Positions 26,069 to 35,819 of a stretch of DNA of 64,000 nucleotides are shown one piece after another. Source of the DNA: Chitinophagaceae bacterium (GTDB lineage Bacteria > Bacteroidota > Bacteroidia > Chitinophagales > Chitinophagaceae); the NCBI GenBank assembly GCA_024643655.1, contig JAHEMM010000002.1, positions 1 through 64,000 of the forward strand, in the 5' to 3' direction. A program made the position numbers and the translations under genes. The notes beneath the pieces were generated by a model. That model saw only the letters and a list, made by a program, of their open reading frames with translations. It had not been told where the DNA came from and did no database searches. How positions within the stretch are numbered: position 1 is the first letter of the stretch; every line of letters starts with the position of its first letter.

Positions 26069-27847
26069 ATGAGTATAGTAATAGAGATAAAGACACATAT
26101 CGCAAAAGCCCTGAAAGACCTTTTTGATGTTGAAGTAGCTGAACAAAGCTTAACGATCAATACGACAAAACCAGAATTTGAAGGCGATTATACATTGGTG
26201 ATGTTTTCCTTTATTAAGGAATTAAAAAAATCGCCGGAAGATCTTGGTGCAGCAATTGGCAAAGCACTGGAAACTACGAACCCTGAAATCTTTACAGCAC
26301 ATAATACAATAAAAGGGTTTTTGAACCTTACCATAGCAGATACATACTGGTTAAGCTTTCTGGAAAAAAATTATGCAAATCAACAATTTGGTTCTTCGCC
26401 GGCTAACGGGAAGAAAGTAATGGTTGAATACTCATCTCCCAATACAAATAAACCTATTCATCTTGGCCATTTACGAAATAATTTTCTGGGATGGAGTGTA
26501 GCACAAATGCTTAAAGAAAGTGGATATGAAACTATTAAAAGTTGTATTGTAAACGACAGAGGTATTCATATTTGTAAAAGTATGATCGCCTGGCAACAAT
26601 TTGCTGATGGTGCAACTCCACAATCAACCCAGACAAAAGGCGATCATTTTGTTGGTGAATACTATGTTCGTTTTAATGATGAATATAAAAAGCAGGTGGA
26701 AGAATTGATAGCTGGCGGAATGACAAAAGAGGTTGCTGAAAAAGAAGCTTCAATTATGAAAGGAACACAACAGATGTTATTGGATTGGGAAGCTGGTAAA
26801 CCTGAAGTGATAGAGCTTTGGAAAAAAATGAATGGCTGGGTTTATGAAGGGTTTGATGTAACCTATAAAAGAATAGGCTCCGACTTTGCAAAAATGTATT
26901 ATGAAAGTGATACTTATTTATTAGGTAAAACATTTGTTGAAGAAGGTCTGAAGCAAGGCATTTTCTTTAAAAAAGAGGATGGCAGTGTATGGATAGATCT
27001 TACAGAAGATGGATTAGATGAAAAACTGGTATTGAGAAAGGATGGGACATCTGTATATATTACACAGGACTTAGGTTTAGCCCAGGAAAAATATGAGGAC
27101 TTCAAATATGATCAAAGCTTGTATGTAATCGCTGATGAACAGAATTATCATATGAAAGTGTTGAAGCTCATCTTACAAAAGTTTAAAAAACCTTATGCTG
27201 ATGGCATTTTTCATTTGAGCTATGGCATGGTGGAACTGCCAAGTGGCAGAATGAAAAGCAGAGAAGGTACTGTAGTAGATGCTGATGAAATGATTGAAGA
27301 GATGGTGAACGTAGCAAAAAACAAAACAGAGGAGCTGGGAAAAGTAAAAGACTTTTCGGCCGAAGAATTGAATGAATTATATGATATTATTGCACTGGGT
27401 GCATTAAAATTTTTCTTATTAAGAGTTGATCCCAAAAAGAGAATGATTTTCAACCCGGAAGAGTCGATAGATTTTCATGGATTCACCGGGCCTTTTGTAC
27501 AATATACTCATGCAAGGATTAAGTCTATACTTCGTAAGGAATCAGAAGTTAGGAGTCAGGAGTCCGAAGCCAGGAGTCTGTTAAAGTTGGAAAAGGACTT
27601 GATAATGTTACTGGAGCAGTATCCTGCAACAATTGAACAGGCTGTTACCGAACACAATCCTTCTGTTATCGCCATCTATGTTTTCAATGTAGCAAAATTG
27701 TTCAATAGCTTTTATGCCGAACATTCAGTAATGAAAGCCGAATCAGATGAAAAGAAACAATTGCGTTTACATATTGCCGGCATGACAGCAAATGTAATTG
27801 CATCTGGCATGGGGTTACTTGGGATAAAAGTGCCGGAGAGAATGTAG
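26069..27847 (+). CDS. argS: Arginyl-tRNA synthetase
   Basis: A class Ia synthetase that charges tRNA-Arg. The N-terminal Add-1 domain covers residues 1-100. The HIGH motif is 'PNTNKPIHLGHLRNN' near 128, and the KMSKS-loop equivalent is 'GRMKSREGTVV' near 393. 'GPFVQYTHARIKSIL' marks the end of the catalytic domain, and the anticodon-binding helical domain runs to the C-terminal 'MGLLGIKVPERM'. All catalytic elements are present at 592 residues. Between the catalytic and anticodon-binding domains is an odd hydrophilic insert 'SEVRSQESEARS' encoded by tandem heptamers (see repeat). It is monocistronic, ending in a long imperfect hairpin. Confidence 0.98.
   Translation: MSIVIEIKTHIAKALKDLFDVEVAEQSLTINTTKPEFEGDYTLVMFSFIKELKKSPEDLGAAIGKALETTNPEIFTAHNTIKGFLNLTIADTYWLSFLEKNYANQQFGSSPANGKKVMVEYSSPNTNKPIHLGHLRNNFLGWSVAQMLKESGYETIKSCIVNDRGIHICKSMIAWQQFADGATPQSTQTKGDHFVGEYYVRFNDEYKKQVEELIAGGMTKEVAEKEASIMKGTQQMLLDWEAGKPEVIELWKKMNGWVYEGFDVTYKRIGSDFAKMYYESDTYLLGKTFVEEGLKQGIFFKKEDGSVWIDLTEDGLDEKLVLRKDGTSVYITQDLGLAQEKYEDFKYDQSLYVIADEQNYHMKVLKLILQKFKKPYADGIFHLSYGMVELPSGRMKSREGTVVDADEMIEEMVNVAKNKTEELGKVKDFSAEELNELYDIIALGALKFFLLRVDPKKRMIFNPEESIDFHGFTGPFVQYTHARIKSILRKESEVRSQESEARSLLKLEKDLIMLLEQYPATIEQAVTEHNPSVIAIYVFNVAKLFNSFYAEHSVMKAESDEKKQLRLHIAGMTANVIASGMGLLGIKVPERM
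27543..27577 (+). repeat. Tandem heptamer repeat inside argS
   Basis: Five contiguous 7-base units (CAGAAGT TAGGAGT CAGGAGT CCGAAGC CAGGAGT) encode part of 'ESEVRSQESEARS' at the domain junction of ArgS. I recall 7-base repeats of the GAGTCAG kind as dispersed short repeats between genes in some bacteria. Here the array sits in frame inside an essential gene. Confidence 0.8.
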
Positions 27848-27940
27848 GCTAAGAGTTTAAAGAAGTAAAAGAGAAAAGGAGACAGAGAAATGAATTTTCA
27901 CATTTACTCTTTGCCTCCTTTTCTCTTTGTTTCTCTTAGC
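27848..27940. terminator. Long imperfect inverted repeat between convergent genes
   Basis: GCTAAGAG at 27848 pairs with CTCTTAGC at 27933, and inside, AAGAGAAAAGGAG pairs with CTCCTTTTCTCTT, giving a 93-base imperfect stem. It fills the space between argS and the convergent TPR gene and probably serves as a terminator in both directions. Its CTTTGCCTCC-TTTTCTCTTTG composition resembles dispersed intergenic repeats of Bacteroidota (inference). Confidence 0.6.
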
Positions 27941-27948
27941 TAAATATT

Positions 27949-29016
27949 TTACATGCCAGCCATCATCTTCTTTTGTTTCAAATTTGCCAAAGAAGGATCT
28001 TTCTGTATAGCAATATCACAAAGTTTTGTACCTTTTTCTGTGTTTACTTTTCCGCCTTTTTTCTGGTAAGCCATGCCAATCATATAAAGTGAAGTATAAC
28101 TTTCCTTGTCATACTCAAGTACTTTATCCCAGTACTCTATAGCCTGATCAAATTTGCCTTTATAATAATAAGCTTCAGCAACCATATTAAGAATGTTCAT
28201 ATCGCTTGGCTTTCTCTTCAGTATCTCATTCAACATAGCTACACCCTGGTCAAGATCACCAACATTAAGATAAGCGATAGCAAGATTCTCCAGATAATCA
28301 TTGTCTTTTTTCAACCCCTTTTCACCTGCTTCAAGCATATATTTCAACGCATCCTTATCATTATTCATAGCATAAAAGATAAGACTGAGTTCATAAATCC
28401 AGTAGCTTTCTGTTGGCTTTAATTCGATTGCTTTTTTGAAATAAGGAACGGCTAATTTATAATTCATCATATCTGCATAGCTATGTGCTATAAGATATGG
28501 CACTTCTGCATTTGAAGGATCTTCGTTTGCAGCTTCGTTTAAGTATTTTATAGCTTCTCCATAATTATCCATATCATAATTTACACGACCAATAAAGTAT
28601 GCTACCTTTTCAGATGGATCTGCTTTCTTTAATTTATTGGCATACAGAATTACATCTTCTTTCTGTTTTAATTGAAATGACAAGGTAAGTATTTGCTTAA
28701 AATTGACAGCTGTTTCCTCCCCCATCGATACCAGTTTAATAAACATTTCTCTCGCCTTAGCATAGCGTCGAAGATCAAGATAAACAAATGCTAATTCAGT
28801 ATTAATAGGAATACTTTTCTCATCGTAACTGATTGCTTTTTCAAAATTCTTTAACGACTCCAGCTTACGGCCATTTTGCTTTTCTACTAAACCTTTTTGC
28901 AGAAAATAATCGCCACTATCCACTTTAGGCAATGCTTCTATATTCGTAAAGGAATTCTGAGCTTTTGCTGATGTTATCATCAACAATAAAGCAAATATTA
29001 AAAAGTTGCGGGTCAT
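27949..29016 (-). CDS. Secreted TPR-repeat protein
   Basis: A 355-residue protein with a signal peptide (MTRNFLIFALLLMITSAKA) followed by about nine tetratricopeptide repeats over nearly the whole length (e.g. 'GDYFLQKGLVEKQNGRKLESLKNFEKAISYD', 'AEAYYYKGKFDQAIEYWDKVLEYD'). TPR arrays form a superhelix for protein-protein contacts. No catalytic domain is attached. It lies upstream of the terminator shared with argS and 114 bases behind the glgB stop, on the same strand as the glycogen genes, so it may be co-transcribed or independent. Partner unknown. Confidence 0.88.
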   Translation of the reverse strand: MTRNFLIFALLLMITSAKAQNSFTNIEALPKVDSGDYFLQKGLVEKQNGRKLESLKNFEKAISYDEKSIPINTELAFVYLDLRRYAKAREMFIKLVSMGEETAVNFKQILTLSFQLKQKEDVILYANKLKKADPSEKVAYFIGRVNYDMDNYGEAIKYLNEAANEDPSNAEVPYLIAHSYADMMNYKLAVPYFKKAIELKPTESYWIYELSLIFYAMNNDKDALKYMLEAGEKGLKKDNDYLENLAIAYLNVGDLDQGVAMLNEILKRKPSDMNILNMVAEAYYYKGKFDQAIEYWDKVLEYDKESYTSLYMIGMAYQKKGGKVNTEKGTKLCDIAIQKDPSLANLKQKKMMAGM

Positions 29017-29130
29017 AGGGTTTTAATTTGGATTGGATTTAAATTGCTACTCATATGCAAGATATATTTTGCCTTATTGTAATCAAAGATTAACCAAAAA
29101 TTATTGTGCTAATATCGTTCCAAATTGGTA

Positions 29131-31080
29131 TTATTTCAGAATTATTCCGGAAAGTGCTGGTAAATTTACTGTAACTGTGTAAAGTTTTTGATTCTTATCA
29201 ACTAAATCACATCTGATATCCGGGTTAAAGACATCTCCGGTGCCCCAGTAAAGTTTGGCATCGCTATTAAACAATTCCTTTGTGTAAACTTTTGAACAGT
29301 TTTCAATTTGCCAATCCAATCGTACGACCGGGGTCATATTTAAAATAACTAAAAGGTCATCTGCAGGTAGCTTTCCTTTTCTTTTAAAAACTATTACTGA
29401 CTCCGCTCTATGGCTGAGATCAACCCATTCAAAGCCTTCTTTTTTAAATTGATTAAAATGTAGTGCTGATTCAGCTTTGAGTAATTTATTAAGATCGGTA
29501 ATGCAATTTTTTAATAACCGGTGACAATCGAATTGCAATAACTCCCATTGTAACTCAGATTTATAATTCCACTCACTTGTTTGTCCGAACTCATTTCCCA
29601 TAAATAGAAGCCTTGCACCCGGATGTGTCCACATATAGGTATACATCAAACGAAGATTTGCAAATTTCTGCCATTCATCTCCCGGCACTTTATACAACAT
29701 CGGGCTTTTACCATGTACTACCTCATCATGGCTGAAGGGTAACATGAAATTTTCATCATAATAATACATCATACTAAATGAAAACTTATCTTGATGGTCC
29801 TTTCGCATTAATGGATCCAATTTAAAATAATCCAATGTATCATGCATCCAACCCATCATCCACTTCATTCCAAACCCCAGACCGTCATCATATGTTGGCC
29901 TAGAAATTCCAGGCCAATCGGTTGCTTCTTCAGCAATCGTTTGTACATCAGGGAAATCTCTGTAGATAGTATGATTAAGGTCTTTGATAAATTCAATAGC
30001 TTCAATATTTCCATTACCTCCAAATTCATTTGGTTCCCATTCTCCTTCTTCTCTTGAGTAATCCAATTTAAGCATAGAGCTTACTGCATCTACTCTGATT
30101 CCATCGATATGAAAAAGATCGAACCAATATCTGGCACTGCTGATTAAAAATGATTTTACTTCCCCCCTTTTGTAATTGAAAATATAACTTTTCCAATCGG
30201 GATGATAACCCTTACGCATATCAGCATACTCATAGGTATGATTGCCATCAAACAGGTATAAGCCATGAGCATCGTAAGGAAAATGCGAAGGCACCCAATC
30301 AAGTATAACACCAATATCTTCCTGATGAAAAGCATCTATTAATCGCATCAACCCTTGGGGATCTCCAAACCTGGAAGTTGCTGCAAAAAAACCTGTACAT
30401 TGATAGCCCCAACTGCCATCAAAAGGATGTTCCATTACTGGCATAAATTCCACATGGGTAAATCCTAATTCTTTTACATACGGAACTAAACGTTCCACCA
30501 TCTGATCATACGTATTATAGCTTTCCTCATCATTTTTATCAGGTCGCTGCCAGCTTGCCAAATGCACTTCATATACACTCCAGGGTGCATCTAATGAATT
30601 TCTTTCTTTTCTTTTCTTCATCCAGGCACTATCCTTCCATTCATAATACATATCCCAGGTAATGCTTGCCGTTTGTGGTCGTTTTTCCCAGAAATTAGCA
30701 AAGGGATCGCCTTTGTCAATTTTACTATTTCCAAATCCTATAATATGGTATTTATAAGCTTCGCCTAATTTAAACCCAGGAATAAACCCTTCCCAAATAC
30801 CACTTTTATCCCATCTGGGATTTAATTCGTATTGGTTGTTCTTCCAATCATTAAAATTTCCTTTTACTGAAACGGCTGTTGCATTGGGTGCCCATACACA
30901 GAAATACATCCCCCATCTATCGTTTACCTGAATAGAGTGAGCACCAAATTTTTTATAGAGTTGATAATTGGCACCATTTTGATAATTTGTTACATCTTCT
31001 TCTGTTAGCAGCGAATAATTCCAAACCAGTTTGGTAGTATCAATGAAATTATTGTCTTCATATTTTTTTATGGTGCCCAA
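29131..31080 (-). CDS. glgB: 1,4-alpha-glucan branching enzyme
   Basis: A GH13 enzyme that introduces alpha-1,6 branches into glycogen. The N-terminal CBM48 covers about 45-135 ('WGMYFCVWAPNATAVSVKGNFNDW'). The catalytic barrel holds the nucleophile Asp in 'IDGIRVDAVSSMLKLDY' near 333, the acid Glu in 'TIAEEATDWP' near 382 and the transition-state stabiliser in 'PFSHDEVVHGKSPML' near 447. The C-terminal beta domain ends in 'LPALSGIILK'. Its 649 residues resemble the shorter, eukaryote-like branching enzymes rather than the 730-residue E. coli form. It is third in the glgA-glgC-glgB unit, 97 bases after glgC. Confidence 0.96.
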   Translation of the reverse strand: MGTIKKYEDNNFIDTTKLVWNYSLLTEEDVTNYQNGANYQLYKKFGAHSIQVNDRWGMYFCVWAPNATAVSVKGNFNDWKNNQYELNPRWDKSGIWEGFIPGFKLGEAYKYHIIGFGNSKIDKGDPFANFWEKRPQTASITWDMYYEWKDSAWMKKRKERNSLDAPWSVYEVHLASWQRPDKNDEESYNTYDQMVERLVPYVKELGFTHVEFMPVMEHPFDGSWGYQCTGFFAATSRFGDPQGLMRLIDAFHQEDIGVILDWVPSHFPYDAHGLYLFDGNHTYEYADMRKGYHPDWKSYIFNYKRGEVKSFLISSARYWFDLFHIDGIRVDAVSSMLKLDYSREEGEWEPNEFGGNGNIEAIEFIKDLNHTIYRDFPDVQTIAEEATDWPGISRPTYDDGLGFGMKWMMGWMHDTLDYFKLDPLMRKDHQDKFSFSMMYYYDENFMLPFSHDEVVHGKSPMLYKVPGDEWQKFANLRLMYTYMWTHPGARLLFMGNEFGQTSEWNYKSELQWELLQFDCHRLLKNCITDLNKLLKAESALHFNQFKKEGFEWVDLSHRAESVIVFKRKGKLPADDLLVILNMTPVVRLDWQIENCSKVYTKELFNSDAKLYWGTGDVFNPDIRCDLVDKNQKLYTVTVNLPALSGIILK

Positions 31081-31177
31081 AATGCCTGACTTTCTTTAAA
31101 GATAAGCATCTGTATGTTGAACTGAACAACGGACTATTCTATTTAATAAATAAAGTGATTTGAGATTCTGAAAAATA

Positions 31178-32470
31178 CTAAATAACAAATCCATTTGGAA
31201 TAACAGCTCCTTTTTTCACGACAACAATACCGTCTTTGACTGCATATAAAGCATGATCAACATTTTCAATATGTGTACCGCCATTTATGCGTACATCATT
31301 ACCTATTCTTACATTTTTATCAAGAATTGCATTTTTGATATAACAACGGTCGCCAACACCTAGTAACGGAAGTCCATTTGCAGACACATCAGCAATATCA
31401 TTAAGTGTTTCATAATAGTCGCTACCCATCATATATGTACTAACAACAGTACTTCCATTGCCAATTCGGGATCTGATACCAATTACACTGCCCTCTACTC
31501 TCGAAGCATGTATGATAGATCCCTCAGCTATTAATGTTCTTTCCAGCGTTGTGCCACTAATTTTTGCTGGAGGCAACATACGGGGTCTTGTATATATATT
31601 TCTATCGTTATCAAAAAGATTAAACAACGGAATTTCCTTGGTAAGATCAAGATTTGCCTCAAAAAATGAATAGATATTACCAATATCAGTCCAATACCCA
31701 TCATATTGGTAACTGGCCACTTTATACTTATCAATAGAGTTTGGAATAACCTCTTTACCAAAATCGGTTGCATCTTTATATTCCTCTCTTAATAATGCAT
31801 AAAGCAACTTTGTATTAAAAATATAAATCCCCATAGAAGCCAGGTAGTTTCTACCAGCACCCCGCATCATATCGCCGGTTTCGCTTATCCAGTCTGGTAG
31901 TAATTCTTTGTTTGGCTTTTCAATAAATGACTTTATTAATCCATCGCCAGATTTTAAAATACCAAACTCCGGTGCTTCTCTATCAGTAACCGGAATTGTT
32001 GCTACTGAAATATCAGCGCCTAATTGTTTATGGTTATCCAGCATTTCAGCAAAATCCATCTGGTATAACTGATCGCCGGATAGAATTAAAATATATTCAC
32101 TTTCAAATGGTTCTATATGACGTAAGCCCTGTCTTACAGCATCAGCTGTTCCTTGATACCACGTTGGATTATCTGGTGTTTGCTCTGCAGCAAGTATATC
32201 TACAAAAGCCCTGCTGAATGCACTGAAGTGATAAGTATTTTTAATATGCCGGTTTAATGAGGCTGAATTAAATTGTGTTAAGACAAACATTCTACCTACA
32301 CCATTATTTAAACAATTTGAAATAGGAATATCTACCAACCTGTATTTACCAGCAATTGGAACAGCCGGTTTTGAACGGGTGGCTGTTAATGGGAATAATC
32401 TTGAACCGGCACCTCCACCTAAAATAATAGCCAGCATTTCTTTTGAATGTGTAATCGTCTTGATTGCCAT
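31178..32470 (-). CDS. glgC: Glucose-1-phosphate adenylyltransferase
   Basis: It makes ADP-glucose from glucose-1-phosphate and ATP, the committed step of glycogen synthesis. The nucleotidyltransferase motif is 'LAIILGGGAGSRLFPLTATRSKPAVPIAGKYRLVDIPISN' (13-52). 'FIEKPNKE' near 184 holds the sugar-phosphate-binding Lys, and 'YWTDIGNIYSFFEANLDL' lies near 260. The C-terminal part is a left-handed beta helix (e.g. 'KNVRIGNDVRINGGTHIEN') that forms the regulatory and oligomer interface. The 430-residue length is standard. It lies 11 bases after glgA in the same operon, so the two are very likely co-translated. Confidence 0.97.
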   Translation of the reverse strand: MAIKTITHSKEMLAIILGGGAGSRLFPLTATRSKPAVPIAGKYRLVDIPISNCLNNGVGRMFVLTQFNSASLNRHIKNTYHFSAFSRAFVDILAAEQTPDNPTWYQGTADAVRQGLRHIEPFESEYILILSGDQLYQMDFAEMLDNHKQLGADISVATIPVTDREAPEFGILKSGDGLIKSFIEKPNKELLPDWISETGDMMRGAGRNYLASMGIYIFNTKLLYALLREEYKDATDFGKEVIPNSIDKYKVASYQYDGYWTDIGNIYSFFEANLDLTKEIPLFNLFDNDRNIYTRPRMLPPAKISGTTLERTLIAEGSIIHASRVEGSVIGIRSRIGNGSTVVSTYMMGSDYYETLNDIADVSANGLPLLGVGDRCYIKNAILDKNVRIGNDVRINGGTHIENVDHALYAVKDGIVVVKKGAVIPNGFVI

Positions 32471-32481
32471 AATTTAATTAT

Positions 32482-33903
32482 TTATTTGAGCGACTTATAT
32501 AAATCGATGTACTGCTGTGCTGAGTTGTCCCAAGAATGATCAATAGTCATCATATGGCCTCGCATCCAGGTATAAAGGTCAGGTTTATTATTGTATAAGT
32601 CAATAGCCCTGCCAACCGAATATGTAATATCACTTACACTTGCCTGATCAAAACGAATTCCGAATCCTTGATCATCTCCCATATCAGTAACAGTATCTCT
32701 TAATCCACCTATACTCCTTACCATTGGAACAGTTCCATACCTTAAAGCATACATTTGGTTTAATCCACATGGCTCCACCCTGCTGGGCATTAACAAAAAG
32801 TCGGAACCAGCATACATTAAATGGCTTAGCGGTTCACTATAACCGATATAAGAATTGAAGTAACCCCCGAATTTATGTTTCATCTGATCTAATTGGTCTT
32901 CCAAATGAGGATCACCAGATCCAAGTACCAGAAAATTGGCATGCCCATTATGCTGATAAATAGATTCACTAATAGCTTCAGGCAATAGATCTGCGGATTT
33001 CTCACCAACCAATCTACCTATAAATGAAATAAGTGGCTTATCGGGATCCAAACCAAATTTACCTGCCAGTTCTTTTTTATTTTTTCTCTTCCCTTTTTCA
33101 ACTAATTCTTTGTCGTAATTTTTTGCAATGAGGCTATCAGTTAACGGATCCCAAACCTGCGTATCAATTCCATTTAAAATGCCTCTACTTTTTCCCTGTT
33201 CAAATTGAAACAAATTTTCCAAACCATTTGCAGAGTCCTTTAATTCATCCATATAACTATTACTGACAGTTGTCACTTTCCAGGCACATTTTACTGCAGA
33301 TGCTAATGGGTTTATTGTTTTATCCCAATCCAGCATACCCCATTTCCAACTATCAAATGATGGTAGTAAATAATATTGATCCCAACCAATCCATCCCTGA
33401 TACTGTGCATTGTGAATAGTAAATACAGAAGGAATATCAGCCAGCTTTTCCCGAAACTCAAGTGCATATTTCATAAAAAAAGGAATCAGTCCTGTATGAT
33501 GATCATGACAATGAATCACATCAGGTTTATGGGACCATTTATTAATCCAATCACAAACTGCTACCTGAAAAGATAGAAATCTTTGTGTGTCATCATCATA
33601 ACCATAAACTTTTTCTCTGTCAAGCAACCCATTTATATCTACTAAATAAAGATCAAATCCAAGTTTATTTGTTTTCTCTTTTATGATGCTGTAATGAAAA
33701 AAATGTGAACCGGTATGTTGTCCACCTTCATGCACTAGCTCCCATTGATTATCGTATAAGAATTTAGTACGATACATTGGCATTACCACTTTTACAACAT
33801 TTCCTAACTCTGCCTGATATTTTGGTAAAGCACCAACTACATCTCCCAATCCGCCAACTTTCGCTACGGGATAACATTCTGCTGCTATATGTACGATTTC
33901 CAT
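32482..33903 (-). CDS. glgA: Glycogen synthase (ADP-glucose-dependent, GT5)
   Basis: It extends alpha-1,4-glucan chains from ADP-glucose. The N-terminal motif 'AAECYPVAKVGGLGDVVGALPK' (8-29) includes the KxGGL loop that binds ADP-glucose. The C-terminal domain has 'FIGRLVGEKSADLL' near 290 and the retaining-GT motif 'MPSRVEPCGLNQMYALRYGTVPMVRSIGGLRDTV' near 375-408 with the essential Glu. Its length of 473 residues is normal. It is the first gene of the glg operon. The 214-base region upstream is shared with the divergent sugar permease gene and presumably carries both promoters, but no clear consensus was found there. Confidence 0.97.
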   Translation of the reverse strand: MEIVHIAAECYPVAKVGGLGDVVGALPKYQAELGNVVKVVMPMYRTKFLYDNQWELVHEGGQHTGSHFFHYSIIKEKTNKLGFDLYLVDINGLLDREKVYGYDDDTQRFLSFQVAVCDWINKWSHKPDVIHCHDHHTGLIPFFMKYALEFREKLADIPSVFTIHNAQYQGWIGWDQYYLLPSFDSWKWGMLDWDKTINPLASAVKCAWKVTTVSNSYMDELKDSANGLENLFQFEQGKSRGILNGIDTQVWDPLTDSLIAKNYDKELVEKGKRKNKKELAGKFGLDPDKPLISFIGRLVGEKSADLLPEAISESIYQHNGHANFLVLGSGDPHLEDQLDQMKHKFGGYFNSYIGYSEPLSHLMYAGSDFLLMPSRVEPCGLNQMYALRYGTVPMVRSIGGLRDTVTDMGDDQGFGIRFDQASVSDITYSVGRAIDLYNNKPDLYTWMRGHMMTIDHSWDNSAQQYIDLYKSLK

Positions 33904-34117
33904 AATCTATTTATAAATATTTTTTTGAAATATAGGTTGTTTAAAGGTGAAAACAAAAAGAGTAAAATTGAATTAATATAAGTTTCTACTCTCCAATTTA
34001 ACTATAATTGAATTTAATCTTTTCTTTTACATTGTCCAATATTAGAATTAAGTGTTTTCATACATAAAAGAAAAATGTTATAATTTCAGCACCTTATTAA
34101 AAAACTAAAAGATTATT

Positions 34118-35797
34118 ATGAGTCAGGAAACAAATATAATGGCAGATACTAAGCAACCAACAAATTTTGGAGCATTGGGAACTCTAGTAACAGTTTTTTT
34201 CTTTTGGGGTTTTATAGCTGCTGGCAATAGTGTTTTCATTCCATTTTGTAAGCACTATTTCAATCTGGATCAGTTTCAGAGCCAGTTGATAGACTTCGCA
34301 TTTTATACAGCTTATTATATTGGAGCATTATTATTATTCATTTTTGGGACAATAGGTGGCAAAGACCTGGTTGGGAAATGGGGATATAAAAAGAGTATTG
34401 TTTATGGCTTACTCTTTTCAGCTTTAGGAGCTGCTGCAATGATTTTGGCTGTAAATGGAAATAGCTTTTCCGGAATGTTAGTTGGTTTATTCATCGTTGC
34501 ACTTGGTTTTTCATTACAGCAAACCGCTGCTCAACCATTTACTATAGCCATAGGCGATCCTGCAACTGGAGCAGCCAGGGTTACATTAGGCGGAGCGGTT
34601 AATTCATTTGGCACTTCCATTGGCCCATTGGTAGTTGCATTGGCATTATTTGGGACTACTGCGGCCATTACAGATGAACAAATTGCATCTCTTAGTCTAT
34701 CTAAAGTGATTGTTCTATATGTGGGAGTAGGTGCTTTATTTTTAAGTGCTGCTGCCTTATTTAATTTCTCGAAAAAAGTACCTGCTGGTATTATAGTTGA
34801 AAAAACAGAAAGTGGAAACAAGGCGTTGGTGATGCTGCTAATCATGACAGTTTTATTGGGAGCGATGTTTGTTCCTGTATTTGGTACATATAAAAACCAA
34901 TTGGTAAATCCATCAGAAGCCGAACAAAAAGCTTTAGAAATGTATCGTCTTCGCTGGCTACTTGGTGCATTAGCTGTGGTAGTTATTGGTCTTTTGGCTT
35001 CAAACCTTAGTGCAAAGAAAAGACCAGACGGATGGGGGGCTATGCGATACCCACAGTTAGTACTGGGCATGTTGGGCATATTTACCTATGTAGGTGTTGA
35101 AGTTGCTGTTGGTAGTAATCTTGGCGAGTTATTAAAACAAAAAGAATTTGGTTCGTTATCCGCATCTCAGGCTACACCTTATATTATGATGTATTGGGGA
35201 AGTTTGATGATCGGACGATGGACCGGAGCAGTAGGCGCATTCAATTTCAGCAAATCCAGAAAGCAACTTTTACAGGTTGTAGTTCCATTAATCGCATTTG
35301 GAATTCTTATACTTATCATCTACCTGTCGAACTATAATGTATCTGCCTTATACTATTATATAATATGTGTAGTAGTGATGATTGCAGCTTTTTTCTTAAG
35401 TAAAGACAGACCAGTACAAACATTATTAATATTTAGCTTGCTGGGTATAGCAGGAATGGCAATTGGCTTATTATCAACCGGCACAGTAGCTATTTATGCA
35501 TTCCTAAGTGCAGGACTGTGCTGCTCTATTATGTGGCCATCAATTTTTAGTTTATCTATTGCTGGGCTTGGAAAATATGAATCGCAAGGCTCGGCCTTTT
35601 TAATTATGATGATTCTCGGAGGAGGTATTATTCCACCTATTCAAGGAAAACTTGCAGATATTATTGGCATACATCAATCTTATATTATTGCAGCAATTTG
35701 CTTTGCTTACCTCGCCTTGTTTGCATTCCTGGTAAAAGGTATTTTGCGTAAACAAGGAATTGATTATGATGCTGAAATAAGCAGCGGCGGACATTAA
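34118..35797 (+). CDS. MFS sugar permease (FHS/glucose-galactose type)
   Basis: A 559-residue transporter with about twelve membrane helices. The first helix 'LGTLVTVFFFWGFIAAGNSVFIPFCKHYFNLDQFQSQLIDFAFYTAYYIGAL' is the signature of the fucose-glucose-galactose:H+ symporter (FHS) group. It is longer than the usual 410-440 residues because of a central region (about 225-330) with an extra hydrophobic pair and a charged loop ('NQLVNPSEAEQKALEMYRLRW'). The ROK kinase 22 bases downstream and the divergent glycogen operon suggest glucose or a related hexose as substrate. The first ATG is used here; the ATG at 34139 is an alternative. Confidence 0.9.
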   Translation: MSQETNIMADTKQPTNFGALGTLVTVFFFWGFIAAGNSVFIPFCKHYFNLDQFQSQLIDFAFYTAYYIGALLLFIFGTIGGKDLVGKWGYKKSIVYGLLFSALGAAAMILAVNGNSFSGMLVGLFIVALGFSLQQTAAQPFTIAIGDPATGAARVTLGGAVNSFGTSIGPLVVALALFGTTAAITDEQIASLSLSKVIVLYVGVGALFLSAAALFNFSKKVPAGIIVEKTESGNKALVMLLIMTVLLGAMFVPVFGTYKNQLVNPSEAEQKALEMYRLRWLLGALAVVVIGLLASNLSAKKRPDGWGAMRYPQLVLGMLGIFTYVGVEVAVGSNLGELLKQKEFGSLSASQATPYIMMYWGSLMIGRWTGAVGAFNFSKSRKQLLQVVVPLIAFGILILIIYLSNYNVSALYYYIICVVVMIAAFFLSKDRPVQTLLIFSLLGIAGMAIGLLSTGTVAIYAFLSAGLCCSIMWPSIFSLSIAGLGKYESQGSAFLIMMILGGGIIPPIQGKLADIIGIHQSYIIAAICFAYLALFAFLVKGILRKQGIDYDAEISSGGH

Positions 35798-35819
35798 TAA
35801 ACTAAACCCATAAATAAAC

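Noticed and set aside
34531-35079. 182-aa minus-strand ORF within the permease gene
   Set aside because: Antisense shadow; the permease helices are clear on the plus strand.
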